The notes: generated by a model not told the origin, from the letters alone. Positions 1 through 10,708 are shown, counted from the stretch's first letter. The stretch is DNA of 64,000 nucleotides from Austropuccinia psidii (GCA_023105745.1 JALGQZ010000008.1:43955618-44019617); one strand, 5' to 3'. Numbers and translations: made by a program.

Positions 1-210
1 TCTTATTATAGTAATCCAACTGGTAAGACTGCATCCAGGGTTCTCAATAGCACTCACCACCACTATTTTTCAATAGTAGAACCCTTTTATTATATTATAA
101 ACTATCATATTATTCAAAATCTCTTATTTTAAAATTATTTTCACGTTTCACAGTCATAGTTCTAGTTGTAAATAGCCTAATTACTGCTTCAACATAGACT
201 ACAGCTGACA
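1..210 (+). repeat. 5' LTR of element 1, last 210 nt only
   Basis: This stretch equals the last part of the 3' LTR (10842-11051) apart from about ten substitutions and ends in GCTGACA. The primer-binding site follows after TTT. The divergence of 4-5 percent suggests an insertion that is not very recent. Confidence 0.92.
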
Positions 211-213
211 TTT

Positions 214-230
214 TGGGGGCCTGACCGTGT
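214..230 (+). other. Primer-binding site of element 1
   Basis: TGGGGGCCTGACCGTGT begins 3 nt after the LTR. TGG complements a tRNA CCA end. Elements B (34092) and D (63366) carry close variants at the same place, so priming by a host tRNA ending in GCCCCCA is likely. I cannot name the tRNA. Confidence 0.75.
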
Positions 231-255
231 TTTAAACCTTTTTGGACCCTTATTA

Positions 256-814
256 GTGAGTTTTCTCTTATTTCTCACTTTCTTACAATTGTTTTATTCT
301 TCTTTAGGCATAATATTTCTTAAATATATATATATTATATATATATTTCTCTTTTTGGTACATATACCACCTTTTTTACTCATATTTTAAGAGTACCTGT
401 CACGTGTCTAATAATCACAAGACCCTTATTTTTGGCGTGTTTTACATATAAAAACAATTAAGCCATCAATACAGTCTCATTTTTTAATTAAAATAAGACA
501 CCTCATACTGATACACCAACAGTTGAGGCGTGGTTGGACATATTGTTAACTCAATTTCCCTGTTACACACCACTTTTTGACAGTTTACACTTGCTAGTTA
601 CAAGTTATTCTGTGAGATATTGGTATACAAACAGTATACAGAATATCAGTAAGCTGTATTTCTGACGTGGAATTGTTAATTCAATCACACTGTCATTATA
701 CAAGGGCACACTGTAATAATATACAAGCCCAGAGGCCATTCTTAGACGTGCAAAACCAGCATTTCTTGAGAAGTCTTAACTGAGATAAGCCCTCTTTTTC
801 CTGTTTTTATTCAG
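256..814 (+). other. Candidate 559-nt leader intron that builds the ORF1 start codon
   Basis: A donor GTGAGT at 256 and an acceptor TTCAG ending at 814, with a pyrimidine run and a branch-like CTTAACTGA about 35 nt upstream, bound this leader. Element D has the same donor, branch sequence and acceptor with a 547-nt spacing. Exon 1 ends in A and exon 2 starts TGGAAGA, so splicing would create ATG GAA GA. No in-frame ATG is seen at the start of the open frame without splicing. Nothing else coding is visible; a short AT repeat lies at 324-348. Confidence 0.6.
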
Positions 815-1883
815 TGGAAGATAACTTCATACCACTTGAAAGCCAGTCACAGGCCAACACACAAGTGACACCCTCAGAACCAGAGGGCAGCAAAGGAAAA
901 GGAAAGAGGCACAGTGAAGGCCTGATAACAGCAAAAAAGTGGACACCCATTGCCACACAGAAGAGTAGAAAACCACAAAATTCTGCATCAATACAAGGTA
1001 AACCAACCTTGATAACTTGTACAGGGAAAATTACTATAATTAACCCAGCTGTAACCTCTAAAGGTAAATTGCCCAAATCAGCAGACAACAAATTTGTACA
1101 AGGCACAGTCAAAGGTAAAGACCCTAAGAACAACAAGTTTTTGACTGCTTGCAAACACTAACATGTCACCTGTACACCTCAGAGATCTTGGCTTCCAAAG
1201 GAACCAACCAGAGGACAGAGAAGGTTTGTCCAGAACCAGAAGACCTGAAAGAGGACACCTTGGACACAGTAGTGGACGGCAAAACAATGAGGGAGATAAT
1301 ATCAACCCTGCCATTCACACTCCAATTCAATGGAGACCTAAAACCAGAGGACTGGAAAGAAATGGATCAAGTTCTTCAGCTCCACCAACTCCTCAAGGAA
1401 TTATTCCAATGGAGCATGGACAACAAGAGGTTCAACCTGGCAAGTCACTGGGCAGAACTTGGAGAAAGTTTCCAGAAAATCTGTCTCAGAGAGATAGACT
1501 TCAAATACCTGATGATAATCATCAAGGGTTGGAATACTACCAGGCAGTTCAGACTCCTGGAGGCAAGGGCACAGAGGATAAGGGAGAATAAAGCCACTAT
1601 ACAAGCTAGAAAAGAACAGTTAACCCAGACAGGGCCTACTCAGATTCCTTCAGGCTCACAAGAAGCAGGCCAAATCAGATCTCCAGTGGCTTTACACCAT
1701 TCAGAAACCAGCAGATCAGTGGCCAAGAGTCACCATTCTTCACAATTCCAGGAAGTTTCCAGGAGAAGACAAGGAAACAAGGGCAAGAACAAAGCCTCCT
1801 TCAACCAGAGGAGGAAAGAGTCAGACCCTATGATTCAGAAGCTGTTGGATTTGGTAAAAGAAGTGCACAAGAGCCAGAAGTAG
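815..1883 (+). CDS. ORF1 of element 1, spliced, unknown function
   Basis: This is an extra gene before gag. Exon 815-1114 joins exon 1183-1883 after removal of a 68-nt intron; with the A of exon 1 this gives about 333 residues ending in TAG. The first third is Ser/Thr/Lys-rich and low complexity. An acidic patch follows the intron (PEPEDLKED). A helix-rich middle contains IIKGWN, and a basic stretch (NKGKNKA) precedes a final helix (MIQKLLDLVKEV). ORF1 of B and the F relic share the GW motif, the NKGKGKA basic patch and the C-terminal helix, so it is a family protein and not chance. No enzyme motif is visible. The basic patch suggests RNA binding or a Gag-like accessory role, but that is inference. 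Confidence 0.6.
1115..1182 (+). other. 68-nt phase-1 intron in ORF1 of element 1
   Basis: Donor GTAAAG follows AAAG. Branch-like CACTAACATG lies 20-odd nt before the acceptor CACCTCAG. Unspliced, the first exon stops at 1161. Spliced, it reads in phase into the long frame that ends at 1883. Element B has a 65-nt intron of the same phase at the equivalent point. Confidence 0.65.
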
Positions 1884-3140
1884 CTGGAAACCACTCTAGA
1901 ATCAGTAGTCCTAGTAATAGAAACATTACCCCCACTCAGACTGAACATAACATTGTCACATCTGAGAGTAACATCAACAGTGATACACTGTGGTTAAAAA
2001 TGTCCCAATATGCTGAACAATCTGCAAAGCAGTTTGCAGAAATTGAATCTGGCCAAGAGAGGATCAGAAAAACACAAGCCTCCTTGGAACAGATAGTTAA
2101 GAATCTTCAAGAAGGATATGCTCAACTGAGCAAAGACTCTGAAGAAACCAACAAAAGACTGAATATAGTCTTTGAAGAACAACACCACAGCAAAAGGGAC
2201 AGGGATTGTCTGGACCAAGACATAAACAAATTTCTTGATGTCTACCATAACTTGAAGCCCCAACCACAAGGCCAGGTTATGGAGAATCCATATCAACCAG
2301 ATGACATCAAAACATATGCCATGTTGATGAATAAGGCAAGATCTCCATCACAATACCAGGATGGAGATGGAATGTATTATTCAGAGAAGGAAGCCTTGAA
2401 ACAGCTTCCTGAGGCCTCAAGCTGGCCCAAATTCTCTGGATCAGGAGAGTATGATCATATGGAACTAATAGATTATATTGATGGACTCTTCATTGATGTA
2501 CCAAGCATACCAGACTACTGAATTACTGCTAATTTGAATACTGAATTTAAAGGTCATGCTAGTATATGGTACACAGAAATGAAAGAAATCCATGGCAGGA
2601 GAAACTGGCCATGGTGGAAGAGTCAAATCATCCAAAAGTACAGTAATGGAACTTGGATATGGCAGAAGACAATGTCATTTGAAAATGACAAATACTCAGT
2701 GGATAAAGATCCATATGATTGGTGTCTTAGACAGTCTAAAAGACTTAAAGCCATTGATCCTCAGATGAACATCCAAATGAGGAATCACAAGCTTCTGACA
2801 CAACTGCCAGGAGAACTAGAGCATGCAGTAAAATGCAGATGCAACCAAAATTGCACTCTAGATGACATTGCAAACACCTTACAAGACATAAGGAAAAGGA
2901 CTAATATAGGGAAATTCACCCCATATAAGAGCAATGGTTTCAAAGAGAAACAACCTTTCAGGGTAGAGTTTAAAGACAAACCCAAAGAAAGAGTGGCAGA
3001 AGTGGAAAAGAAGAGAAGTTTTTGTCACAATTGTGGTTAAACAGACCACTATGCCAACAACTGTCCAAAGGCAAAGAAAAAAGTCTATGCCATTGAGAAA
3101 GTCCCAGAGGAAGAATCTCCAACAGAGGATTCTGAATAAG
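1884..3140 (+). pseudogene. gag of element 1, with in-frame stops
   Basis: Structural Gag in the -1 frame relative to ORF1; the frame is open from about 1610 and its first ATG is at 2000. Coiled-coil-like sequence (about 2000-2230) is followed by KFSGSGEYDHME, shared with element B (HFSGEGEYDHME), and the Trp-rich WPWWKSQII region. The zinc knuckle at 3023-3064 is CHNCG-stop-TDHYANNC, a CX2CX4HX4C pattern with TAA at 3038. A TGA at 2519 and a TAA at 3137 also interrupt the same frame, which otherwise runs on into pol. At the ORF1 junction the start seen in B and F is replaced by GTAG, so reinitiation would have to use 2000. Confidence 0.8.
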
Positions 3141-3145
3141 ACTCC

Positions 3146-5311
3146 ATGGGTGATGCCATCAGAGAACAATCTGATGATGATCAAGACCCAAGGGAAGAAT
3201 TTCTGGTGGAATACCAAGAGGAAACCCCACTAGAAATTAAGGACATACAGTTGGAAGCAGGCATGCAACAGGAAACTGCTAACAAAAACTTGTGCAAACA
3301 CACACAAGATGCACAAACATTCCTAGTTACACCAGCCAAAGGAATGGCATATATACATGCAACAGCCACAAAAATGACTGTTTGTATTGACAATGCTCAA
3401 CATCCATTGATCATTGATAGTGGAGCACACTGCTCCATAGTGGCCAGAAACTATTTGGATAACCACTTCCCAAACTGGGAAAAACAGCTCTTCCCCACTA
3501 AGGAAAAGAACTTTAAGAGTGCATCTGGAAAGATGACCTCTATTGGGACAATTATCAAAGAGATAATTATACCCCACAGGGAGGGTAATATCAGACTCAA
3601 CCCAGAGTTTGTAGTGCTTGATGATGCCCACATCCAAGGGTTTTTACTGGGAACAGATTACCAGAGGATATATGGCATAGACATTTACAACAGTAAAAAT
3701 AGGCACATCACCATTGGTACTAACAAGGAAAAGAAATTTTCACTCGATATATACCAGATATCTTCTCAAGATCCACTAGAGGAACTTCTGAAGGAGTTCA
3801 GAGAGGGACGGTTTAGCACTACCCTCACCAGTAAACAAAAACTAAGCTTACTGGAGATGCTGAGAAAGAACAGACCAGCATTTGCCATTGGTGAAGAACC
3901 ATTAGGCAAGATCAAAGGCCATGATATAGAAATATATCTGGATGTGGAAAGGCCTTATCAACCCATGCTTAGGAGACCTCTTTATCCAGCAAGCCTGGAA
4001 ACCAGGAAAGAAATTGAGAAACATATCAATGAACTCCTGGATATGGATGTCATCAGGAAGATTGGACATAATGAGATAGTGGAAATAACCACCCCTGTCC
4101 TAATCATCTGGCATGATGGCAAATCTAGACTGTGTGGAGATTTCAGAGCTCTGAATAAATACACAAAAGCAGCCAGGTACACTATACCCAGGATACCTCA
4201 TGCCTTGGATAAACTGGCAAAAGCCAAATACATAACCAAAATGGATCATATGAAAGGCTTCCACCAAAATGGAGTTAAACCAAACTCCATGAAATTACTC
4301 AGAATAATATGCCACATGGGAATATATTGGTATACCAGGATGCCATTTGGCATCAAAAATGCACCAGCCCATTTCCAAAGGATGATGGACAAAATATTTC
4401 AAGAAGAAATACTGGAAGGCTGGATGGTAGTATATATTGATGATATCATTATATACTCAGAGACATGGGAAGACCATGTGCAATACATAGACAGAGTACT
4501 AAGTAAATGCACACCCATAAATCTCACAATTTCACTTAAAAAGTGCAATTTTGGCCAACAAGAGGTACTGGCTCTAGGACATAAAGTCTCAGGTCTTAGT
4601 CTGGCAATTGACCAGAATAAAGTAGCAGCAGTACTGCAAAAGCCAGTACCAAAAAGCATCAAAGAGATGCAATCTTTTCTTGGGTTTGCTAGCTACTATA
4701 GAAGCCACATCAAAAACTTTGCACACATAACTAGTAGTTCATACAAGTTCTGTTCCAAAGATGTAGTTTTTGAAATAACCAAGGAAAGGAGGGATGCATA
4801 TGAGAGGATCAAATATTAACTCACAAATGCACCTGTGCTCATCTTACCTGACTTTAAACTACCATTCAAGCTATATATAGATGCAGCATGCAGTCAAGGC
4901 CTAGGGCCAGCCCTTCACCAAAGACAAATTGTGGATGGTGAACCAAGAGAAGGAGTAATTTGCTACATCTCAAGGCAGCTGAAATATTCAGAAGCCAGGT
5001 ATGGGGCCACCCAGACTGAATGTCTATGTCTAGTCTGGGCTCTAGAAAAACTCCATTATTATCTGGAGGGTGCAGTCTTTGAAGTCTACACAGACTGCAC
5101 AGCCTTGAAGTCTTTACTGAACATGAAGACTACAAATAGACACATGCTGAGATGGAAATTAGCCATCCAGGAGTATAGAGGGAACATGACCATCATATAC
5201 AAGGAAGGTAAAAGCCATACCAATGCAGATGGCCACTGGACAATGTCAAAAGCAATCCAGATTATGACCCTGAAGTTGCAGCCAAAATCCCTATCCATTT
5301 CATGGAAGTAG
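3146..5311 (+). pseudogene. Protease, reverse transcriptase and RNase H of element 1, first copy
   Basis: Pol core in the gag frame. The aspartic protease has LIIDSGAH with the catalytic DSG at 3416-3424. RT follows with the CGDFRALN block, [17 protein letters not shown] and the active site YIDD at 4433-4444. RNase H reads [16 protein letters not shown] onward with [23 protein letters not shown] at 4817 interrupts the RT-RNase H link. Around 5228 the linker to integrase has lost about 13 nt between two GATGG repeats compared with element B (38817-38836), which shifts the frame. This is the less damaged of the two pol copies. Confidence 0.88.
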
Positions 5312-5588
5312 ATAGGAGGAAGAACTTCGGATTTTCTGAATGGGCACCAGAAAGTGGTACCCTTGACAGTGGAAACACTGATTCAGAGGGGACAGAAACT
5401 CCCATATTGGGAATAAGTTCCTCTGAACTGCACAATGAATTTTTTAGTGCAGTAATGAAGTCTTATGCCAAACACAAACAGTGTGGCATACTACTACAAC
5501 TCCTTCAACAAACGTACAGGAGTCCAGAACTGGAATCCCAGCTGGGAGAACCCTGGTTGAGGGCCTATAAGGATAACAAGTTCTTCCT
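5302..5588 (+). pseudogene. RNase H to integrase linker, first copy, truncated at the duplication junction
   Basis: After the frameshift, a different frame encodes the acidic linker (PILGISSSELHNEFFSAV) that leads into the integrase N-terminus. At 5588 it stops abruptly and joins gag zinc-knuckle sequence matching 2984 onward, so this copy never reaches the integrase. The equivalent linker of the second copy is at 7905-8210. Confidence 0.8.
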
Positions 5589-8191
5589 AAAGAAAGAGTG
5601 GCAGAAGTGGAAAAGAAGAGAAGTTCTTGTCACAATTGTGGTTAAACAGACCACTATGCCAACAACTGTCCAAAGGCAAAGAAAAAAGTTTATGCCATTG
5701 AGAAAGTCCAGAGGAAGAATCTCCAACAGAGGATTCTGAATCAGACTCCATGGGTGATTCCATCAGAGAACCATCTGATGATTACCAAGACCCAAGAGAA
5801 GAATTTTAAGTGGAATACCAAGAGGAAACCCCACTAGAAATTTAGGACACACAGTTGGAAGCAGGGATGCCACAGGATACTGCCAACAAAAACTTGTGCA
5901 AAAATACCCAAGATGCACAAACATTCCTGGTCACACCAACCAGAGGATTGGAATATATACATGGAAAAGCCACAAAAATGACTGTTTGTATTGACAATGC
6001 TCAACATCCATTGATCATTGATAGTGGGGCACACTGATCCATTGTGGCCAGAAATTATCTGGATAACCACTTCCCAAATTGGGAAAAACAGCTCTTGCCA
6101 ACCAAGGCAAAAAACTTCAAGAGTGCATCAAGAAAGATGAATTCTATTGGTACAATTATTAAAGAAATAATTATACCTCATAGGAAAGGTAATATCAGGC
6201 CCAACGCAGAGTTTGTAGTGCTTGATGATGTTCACATCCAAGGGTTCTTGCTGGGAACAGATTACCAAAGGATGTATGGCATAGATATTTACAACAGTAA
6301 AAATAGGCACATTAACATTGGTACCAACAAGGAGAAGAAATTTTCACTTGATATATACCAGATATCTTCTCAAGATCCACTAGAGGAACTTCTGAAGGAA
6401 TTCAGAGAGGGACAGTTTAGCACTACCCTCACCAGTAAACAAAAACTAAGTTTACTGAAGATGCTGAGGAAGACCAGACCAGCATTTGCCATTGGTGAAG
6501 AACCATTAGGAAAGACCAAAGGCCATGATATAGAACTATATCTGGATGTGGAAAGACCTTATCCACCCATGCTAAGGAGACCCCCTTATCCAGAAAGTCT
6601 GGAAGCCAGGAAAGAAATTGAAAAACACATCAATGAACTCCTGGACATGGATGTAATCAGAAAGATTGGACATAATGAAATAGTGGAAAGAACCACTCCT
6701 GTCCTAATCACCTGGAATGATGGCAATTCTAGACTGTGTGGAGACTTCAGAGCTCTGAATAAATACACAAAATCAGACAGGTATCTTATACCTAGGATAC
6801 CTCATGCCTTGGATAAACTGGCAAAAGCCAAATACATAACCAAAATGGATTGTATGAAAGGCTTCCACCAAAATGGGGTTAAACCAAACTCCATAAAATT
6901 ACTCAGAATAATGTGCCATATGGGCATATATGAGTACACCAGGATGCCATTTGGCATCAAAACGCACCAGCCCATTTCCAAAGGATGATGGACACAATAT
7001 TTTAAGAAGAAATATTGGAAGGCTGGATGGTGGTATATATTGATGACATCATTATATACTAAGAGACATGGGAAGATCATGTACAATACATAGACAGAGT
7101 GCTGAGTAAATGTACACCCATCAATCTGAAAATTTCACTGAAAAAGTGTAATTTTGGCCAACAAGAGCTACTCGCTCTAGGACATAAAGTATCAGGTCTT
7201 AGCCTGGCAATTGACCAGAATAAAGTAGCAGCAGTACTGCAAAAGCCAGTACCAAAGAGAATCAAAGAGATTCAATCTTTCCTTGGGTTTGCTAGCTACT
7301 ACAGAAACCACATCAAGAATTTTTCCCACATAACTAGTAGTTTATACAAGTTATGTTCAAAAGATGTAGTTTTTGAAATTACCAAGCAAAGGAGGGATGC
7401 ATACGAGAGGATCAAACATGAACTCGCAAATGCAACTGTGCTCATCTTTCCTGACTTTGAACTACCATTCAAGTTATACATAGATGCAGAATGTACCCAA
7501 GGTTTATGAGCAGCCCTTCACCAAAGACAAATTGTGGATGGTGAACCAAGAGAGGGAGTAATATGTTACATCTCTAGGCAGCTGAAAGATTAAAAAGCCA
7601 GGTATGGGGCCACCCAGACTGAATGTCTATGCTTAGTCTGGGCTCTGGAAAAACTCCATTATTATTTGGAGGGTGCAGTATTTGAAGTCTACACAGACTT
7701 CACAGCCTTGAAGTATTTACTAAACATGAAGACTACAAATAGACACATGCTGAGATGGCAAATAGCCATCCAGGAGTATAGAGGGAATATGACCATCATA
7801 TACAAAGAAGGTAAAAGCCATACCAATGAAGATGGACACTGGACAATGTCATAAGCAATCCAGCTTATGACCCTGAAGTTGCAGCCAAGATCCCTATACA
7901 TTTCATGGAGATAGATAGGAAGAAGAACTTCAGATTTTTTGAATGGGAACCAGAATGTGGTACCTTTGACAGTGGAAGCACTGATTCAGAAGGAACAGAA
8001 ACTCCCATACTGAGAATAAGCTCCTCAGAACTGCACAATGAATTTTTCAGTGCAGTACTAAAGTCATATGCCAAGCACAAACAGTTTGGCATCTTACTAC
8101 AGCTCCTGCAACAAAAATACATGAACCCAGACCTGGAATCCCAGCTGAAAGAACCCTGGTTGAAGGCCTACAAGGAGAACAACTTCTTCCT
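5589..8191 (+). repeat. Internal tandem duplication, unit 2
   Basis: Second unit of the duplication. The junction TTCTTCCT|AAAGAAAG shows essentially no microhomology between the ends. Both units share the TAA in the zinc knuckle (3038 and 5643) and the short deletion after RNase H (5228 and 7830), so both come from one already defective lineage. Confidence 0.9.
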
Positions 8192-8210
8192 CGTAGATGG
8201 CCTGCTTTAA
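5589..8210 (+). pseudogene. gag end, protease, RT and RNase H of element 1, second copy
   Basis: Repeat of the zinc knuckle and pol core with more damage than copy one. The protease has LIIDSGAH followed by TGA (6035) in place of Cys. RT keeps CGDFRALN but a 2-nt loss at about 6960 (KNAP region) shifts the frame. YIDD is still readable near 7040, with nearby stops. RNase H (7450-7850) has TGA at 7507, a TAA in the QLKD region and a stop at 7852. The linker ends with TAA at 8208, after which integrase continues in the same frame. Confidence 0.87.
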
Positions 8211-9590
8211 AACAGAGAAAAGCATACAAGTGCACTCACAGTGGTAGACAGAGACCACATCTCCTTGATCCTGCAGGAATGCCATGACTGCCCCTATATG
8301 GGACACATGAGTGAAGACAGGACCAAGGAGAGGGTAGCAAGCACAGATTGGTGGCCCAAGTGGGAACAAGAGTTGGGAGAATACATCAACACTTGTGAAA
8401 GATGCCAGAAGGCAAATAGGAAATGTGGGAAGAAGTATGGGTTACTTCAACATATAGAAGAACCCAAACACCCATGGGAAACCATCAACATGGACTGGGT
8501 TACAGGACTTTTCCCAGGAGGCAAAGAAAACTACAATGCTTGCTTGATCATAGTTGATAGGTTCAGCAAGAGCATGAGGTGTCTACCATGCCACAAAGAG
8601 GACACAGCCATGGATACTGCCCTGTTATTTTGGAATAACATCATATATACCTGTGGAGTCCCTAAAATAATCATTAGTGATAGGGACCCAAAATTCACAT
8701 CTGAATTCTGGACCAACTTGTATGACATGCTTGGCACCAAGCTTGCTTTTTCCACAGCTTACCATCCCCAAACAGATGGCCTAGCTGAGAGGATGATCCA
8801 GACTATGGAAGACATCCTTAGAAGGTTCTGTGCCTATGGCATGGAATACAAGGACCATGAAGGATATACCCATGACTGGGTTACCCTTCTACCAGCTGTC
8901 CAACTGGCTTATAATACAAGTCAGCACTCTACCACAGGAAAAACACCTGCACTGGTAGAGAAAGGGTGGAATCCCTTGTTGCCTGTGGATCACTTGAAGA
9001 AGAATCTTCTAATCATCCACCTCACAGCCAAAGACTTCCATGATATGTGGAAGAGGGCTTGTGACACAGATTCCAAATGCATAGCTGAGGGAAAAGAATA
9101 TAATAAGCAGAGGTGGGACAAGACACACATGGAACCTGACTTTACAGAAGGGGACCAGGTGCTAGTGTCTACACTGAGCTATAATAATCCTAAAGGACCC
9201 AAGAAGATGAGAGACTCATTTGTTGGGCCCTTCAATATCATAAAGTTGATAGGAAAGAATGCAGTGGAAGTCAAGCTCACAGAGGAATTTTTCAGGAAGC
9301 ACCCAGTCTTCCCAGTAAGCTTGGTCAAACCATACTTCCAAACGGAGGAGGATAAATTCCCCTCAAGGAGGAAGAACCCCACACAACCTGATATAGTGGA
9401 AGTGGAGGACTCCCCAGGACCTGTGAGTAAGATCAGACTTAATGGAAAGGATCAAAGACAATACTTAGTCAGATTCAAGCACCAAACAGCTGATAAAGAC
9501 AAATGGTTGGCAGAGGATGCCATACCAGATGGGAACCTTCATCTAAGGAGATTCACGGAATCTATGAGGACTGAACAGTCTCATCAATGA
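8211..9590 (+). CDS. Integrase with chromodomain-like C-terminus, element 1
   Basis: Inserts the cDNA into the genome. The frame is open from the stop at 8208; the first ATG is at 8241 (449 residues from there), but in the live element it would be part of Pol, so this start is nominal. The N-terminal HHCC zinc finger shows CHDCPYMGH and CERCQKA. The DDE core shows NMDWVTG, then [13 protein letters not shown], then [16 protein letters not shown] module ([20 protein letters not shown]) is followed by a chromodomain-like end ([19 protein letters not shown]). It is the only undamaged long enzyme frame in this element, present once although the rest of pol is doubled. Confidence 0.88.
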   Translation, partial: NREKHTSALTVVDRDHISLILQECHDCPYMGHMSEDRTKERVASTDWWPKWEQELGEYINTCERCQKANRKCGKKYGLLQHIEEPKHPWETINMDWVTGLFPGGKENYNACLIIVDRFSKSMRCLPCHKEDTAMDTALLFWNNIIYTCGVPKIIISDRDPKFTSEFWTNLYDMLGTKLAFSTAYHPQTDGLAERMIQTMEDILRRFCAYGMEYKDHEGYTHDWVTLLPAVQLAYNTSQHSTTGKTPALVEKGWNPLLPVDHLKKNLLIIHLTAKDFHDMWKRACDTDSKCIAEGKEYNKQRWDKTHMEPDFTEGDQVLVSTLSYNNPKGPKKMRDSFVGPFNIIKLIGKNAVEVKLTEEFFRKHPVFPVSLVKPYFQTEEDKFPSRRKNPTQPDIVEVEDSPGPVSKIRLNGKDQRQYLVRFKHQTADKDKWLAEDAIPDGNLHLRRFTESMRTEQSHQ

Positions 9591-9602
9591 TGAGCCTTTT
9601 TT

Positions 9603-9614
9603 AGAGGGAGGGTA
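9603..9614 (+). other. Polypurine tract of element 1
   Basis: AGAGGGAGGGTA lies directly before the 3' LTR start TGTCAG. Plus-strand DNA synthesis would start here. Confidence 0.8.
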
Positions 9615-10567
9615 TGTCAGCCTGTGACTCAAAACCAGAGCACAAGCATGACAGCCAAAATACCATAAACCAATGGTATAGCCAAGATACAACCAAAACA
9701 TGGAGCTGAGCCAAATCAGCTTAAAAGGTATCAAAAAAAAGAAGAAACTCACCTCTTTCTGAAAACATAAGTCCCATCACCATAGGACAAGAAATAACAA
9801 AGTTATTCCTGCTCAAAGTTATTGCTGAGCATAAACCTTAATTTTCACCTCTCATCTAAAATCTAGAGGGAGAGGCTTAACCCCATCAAATGGGTATTAA
9901 AAATGAAGCTCTAAGCCAGGGATATCCAATGGTACAAGCCAAACTGAGCTAGAACCAATATTACTGTGTTATGGTCAATTTAAGGCCAAATAAGGGTGAA
10001 CAAAACATTCACCTCTCATCTAACTTCTACAGTTTTAGTGTGAGATACTTGAAGTGGGGTCTTTTTGGAAAGAGCACAATCAGGGCTATCTTATGGTGTC
10101 ATCCATTTCCCCATAGCTCAACTAGAGCAAAGGTTATGGAGCAAATAAGCTCAATACAGCTTTTTGCCTATACCATGCAAATGCACAAAAAACTTGTACA
10201 TGGGATAACTTTGCCATATTTAATGATACCCATATCATATGAGGTACCATTGTGTAGAGTACATAAAGGGCTACACACTGAACAGATTTTGAGGTTGATA
10301 GCTCAAGAGTTGACAAAGTTATGGCTGTTTTAAGGTCAGATTCCCACCTGCTGTCATATACAGGCTTACCATGGGATAATATCCCATAACTATGAATATG
10401 AGGTGTCAAATAGAATAAGAGGCTTGTTTTTACTTCAATACCTCATATGTCAGTCAATACTGGGGTCCCATACAGTTTCTGTACAGAATTCTACGTGTCA
10501 TACACGTCAGAATCAGGTTGTGAGGTCCCCAGATGAAAATTTTCACCCTGTATTGGTGAGAACTGCC

Positions 10568-10593
10568 CAGATGTGGTTTCAAAACCACATCTG
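10568..10593 (+). promoter_or_regulatory. Perfect 12-nt inverted repeat in the family A U3
   Basis: CAGATGTGGTTT, a 2-nt loop, then AAACCACATCTG, about 115 nt upstream of the TATA-like box. The solo A LTR keeps it perfectly at 50454-50479; the older copy near 44606 has decayed. It could be a dimeric factor site or an RNA hairpin. Confidence 0.5.
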
Positions 10594-10708
10594 AGCCCAA
10601 TACAGGTTATACAGGCTGTTTTCAAACCACAAGCCAGTACTAGAGAGTGAAAAAATCTTCACTTTCTCTACCTGGAAAGGTCTAGCACCCTTTCCACCCC
10701 ATTTCAGG

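Larger units (their letters stand above)
2984..5588 (+). repeat. Internal tandem duplication, unit 1
   Basis: A 2.6 kb block from just before the gag zinc knuckle to the start of integrase, repeated directly at 5589-8191 with a nearly constant offset of 2603-2605 nt. Two 60-nt samples showed five and six differences, roughly 8-10 percent. Confidence 0.9.

Noticed and set aside
324..348. TA-rich tract as a telomere-like or microsatellite feature of interest
   Set aside because: A short ordinary AT repeat within the leader intron.
1163..1591. 142-residue frame overlapping ORF1 of element 1
   Set aside because: It is in the wrong frame and has no counterpart in element B, whereas the overlapping ORF1 frame shares motifs with B and F.
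2519..8210. RIP as the cause of the stops in element 1
   Set aside because: Several stops compare as transversions between the two units (for example TGC to TGA and TCA to TAA), so a C-to-T process does not explain them.
9543..9752. Hydrophobic antisense frame at the family A LTR start, also at 51296-51541
   Set aside because: The peptides are alike because the DNA is alike. In the older A LTR at 43656 the frame is broken by an indel, so protein-level selection is not supported.
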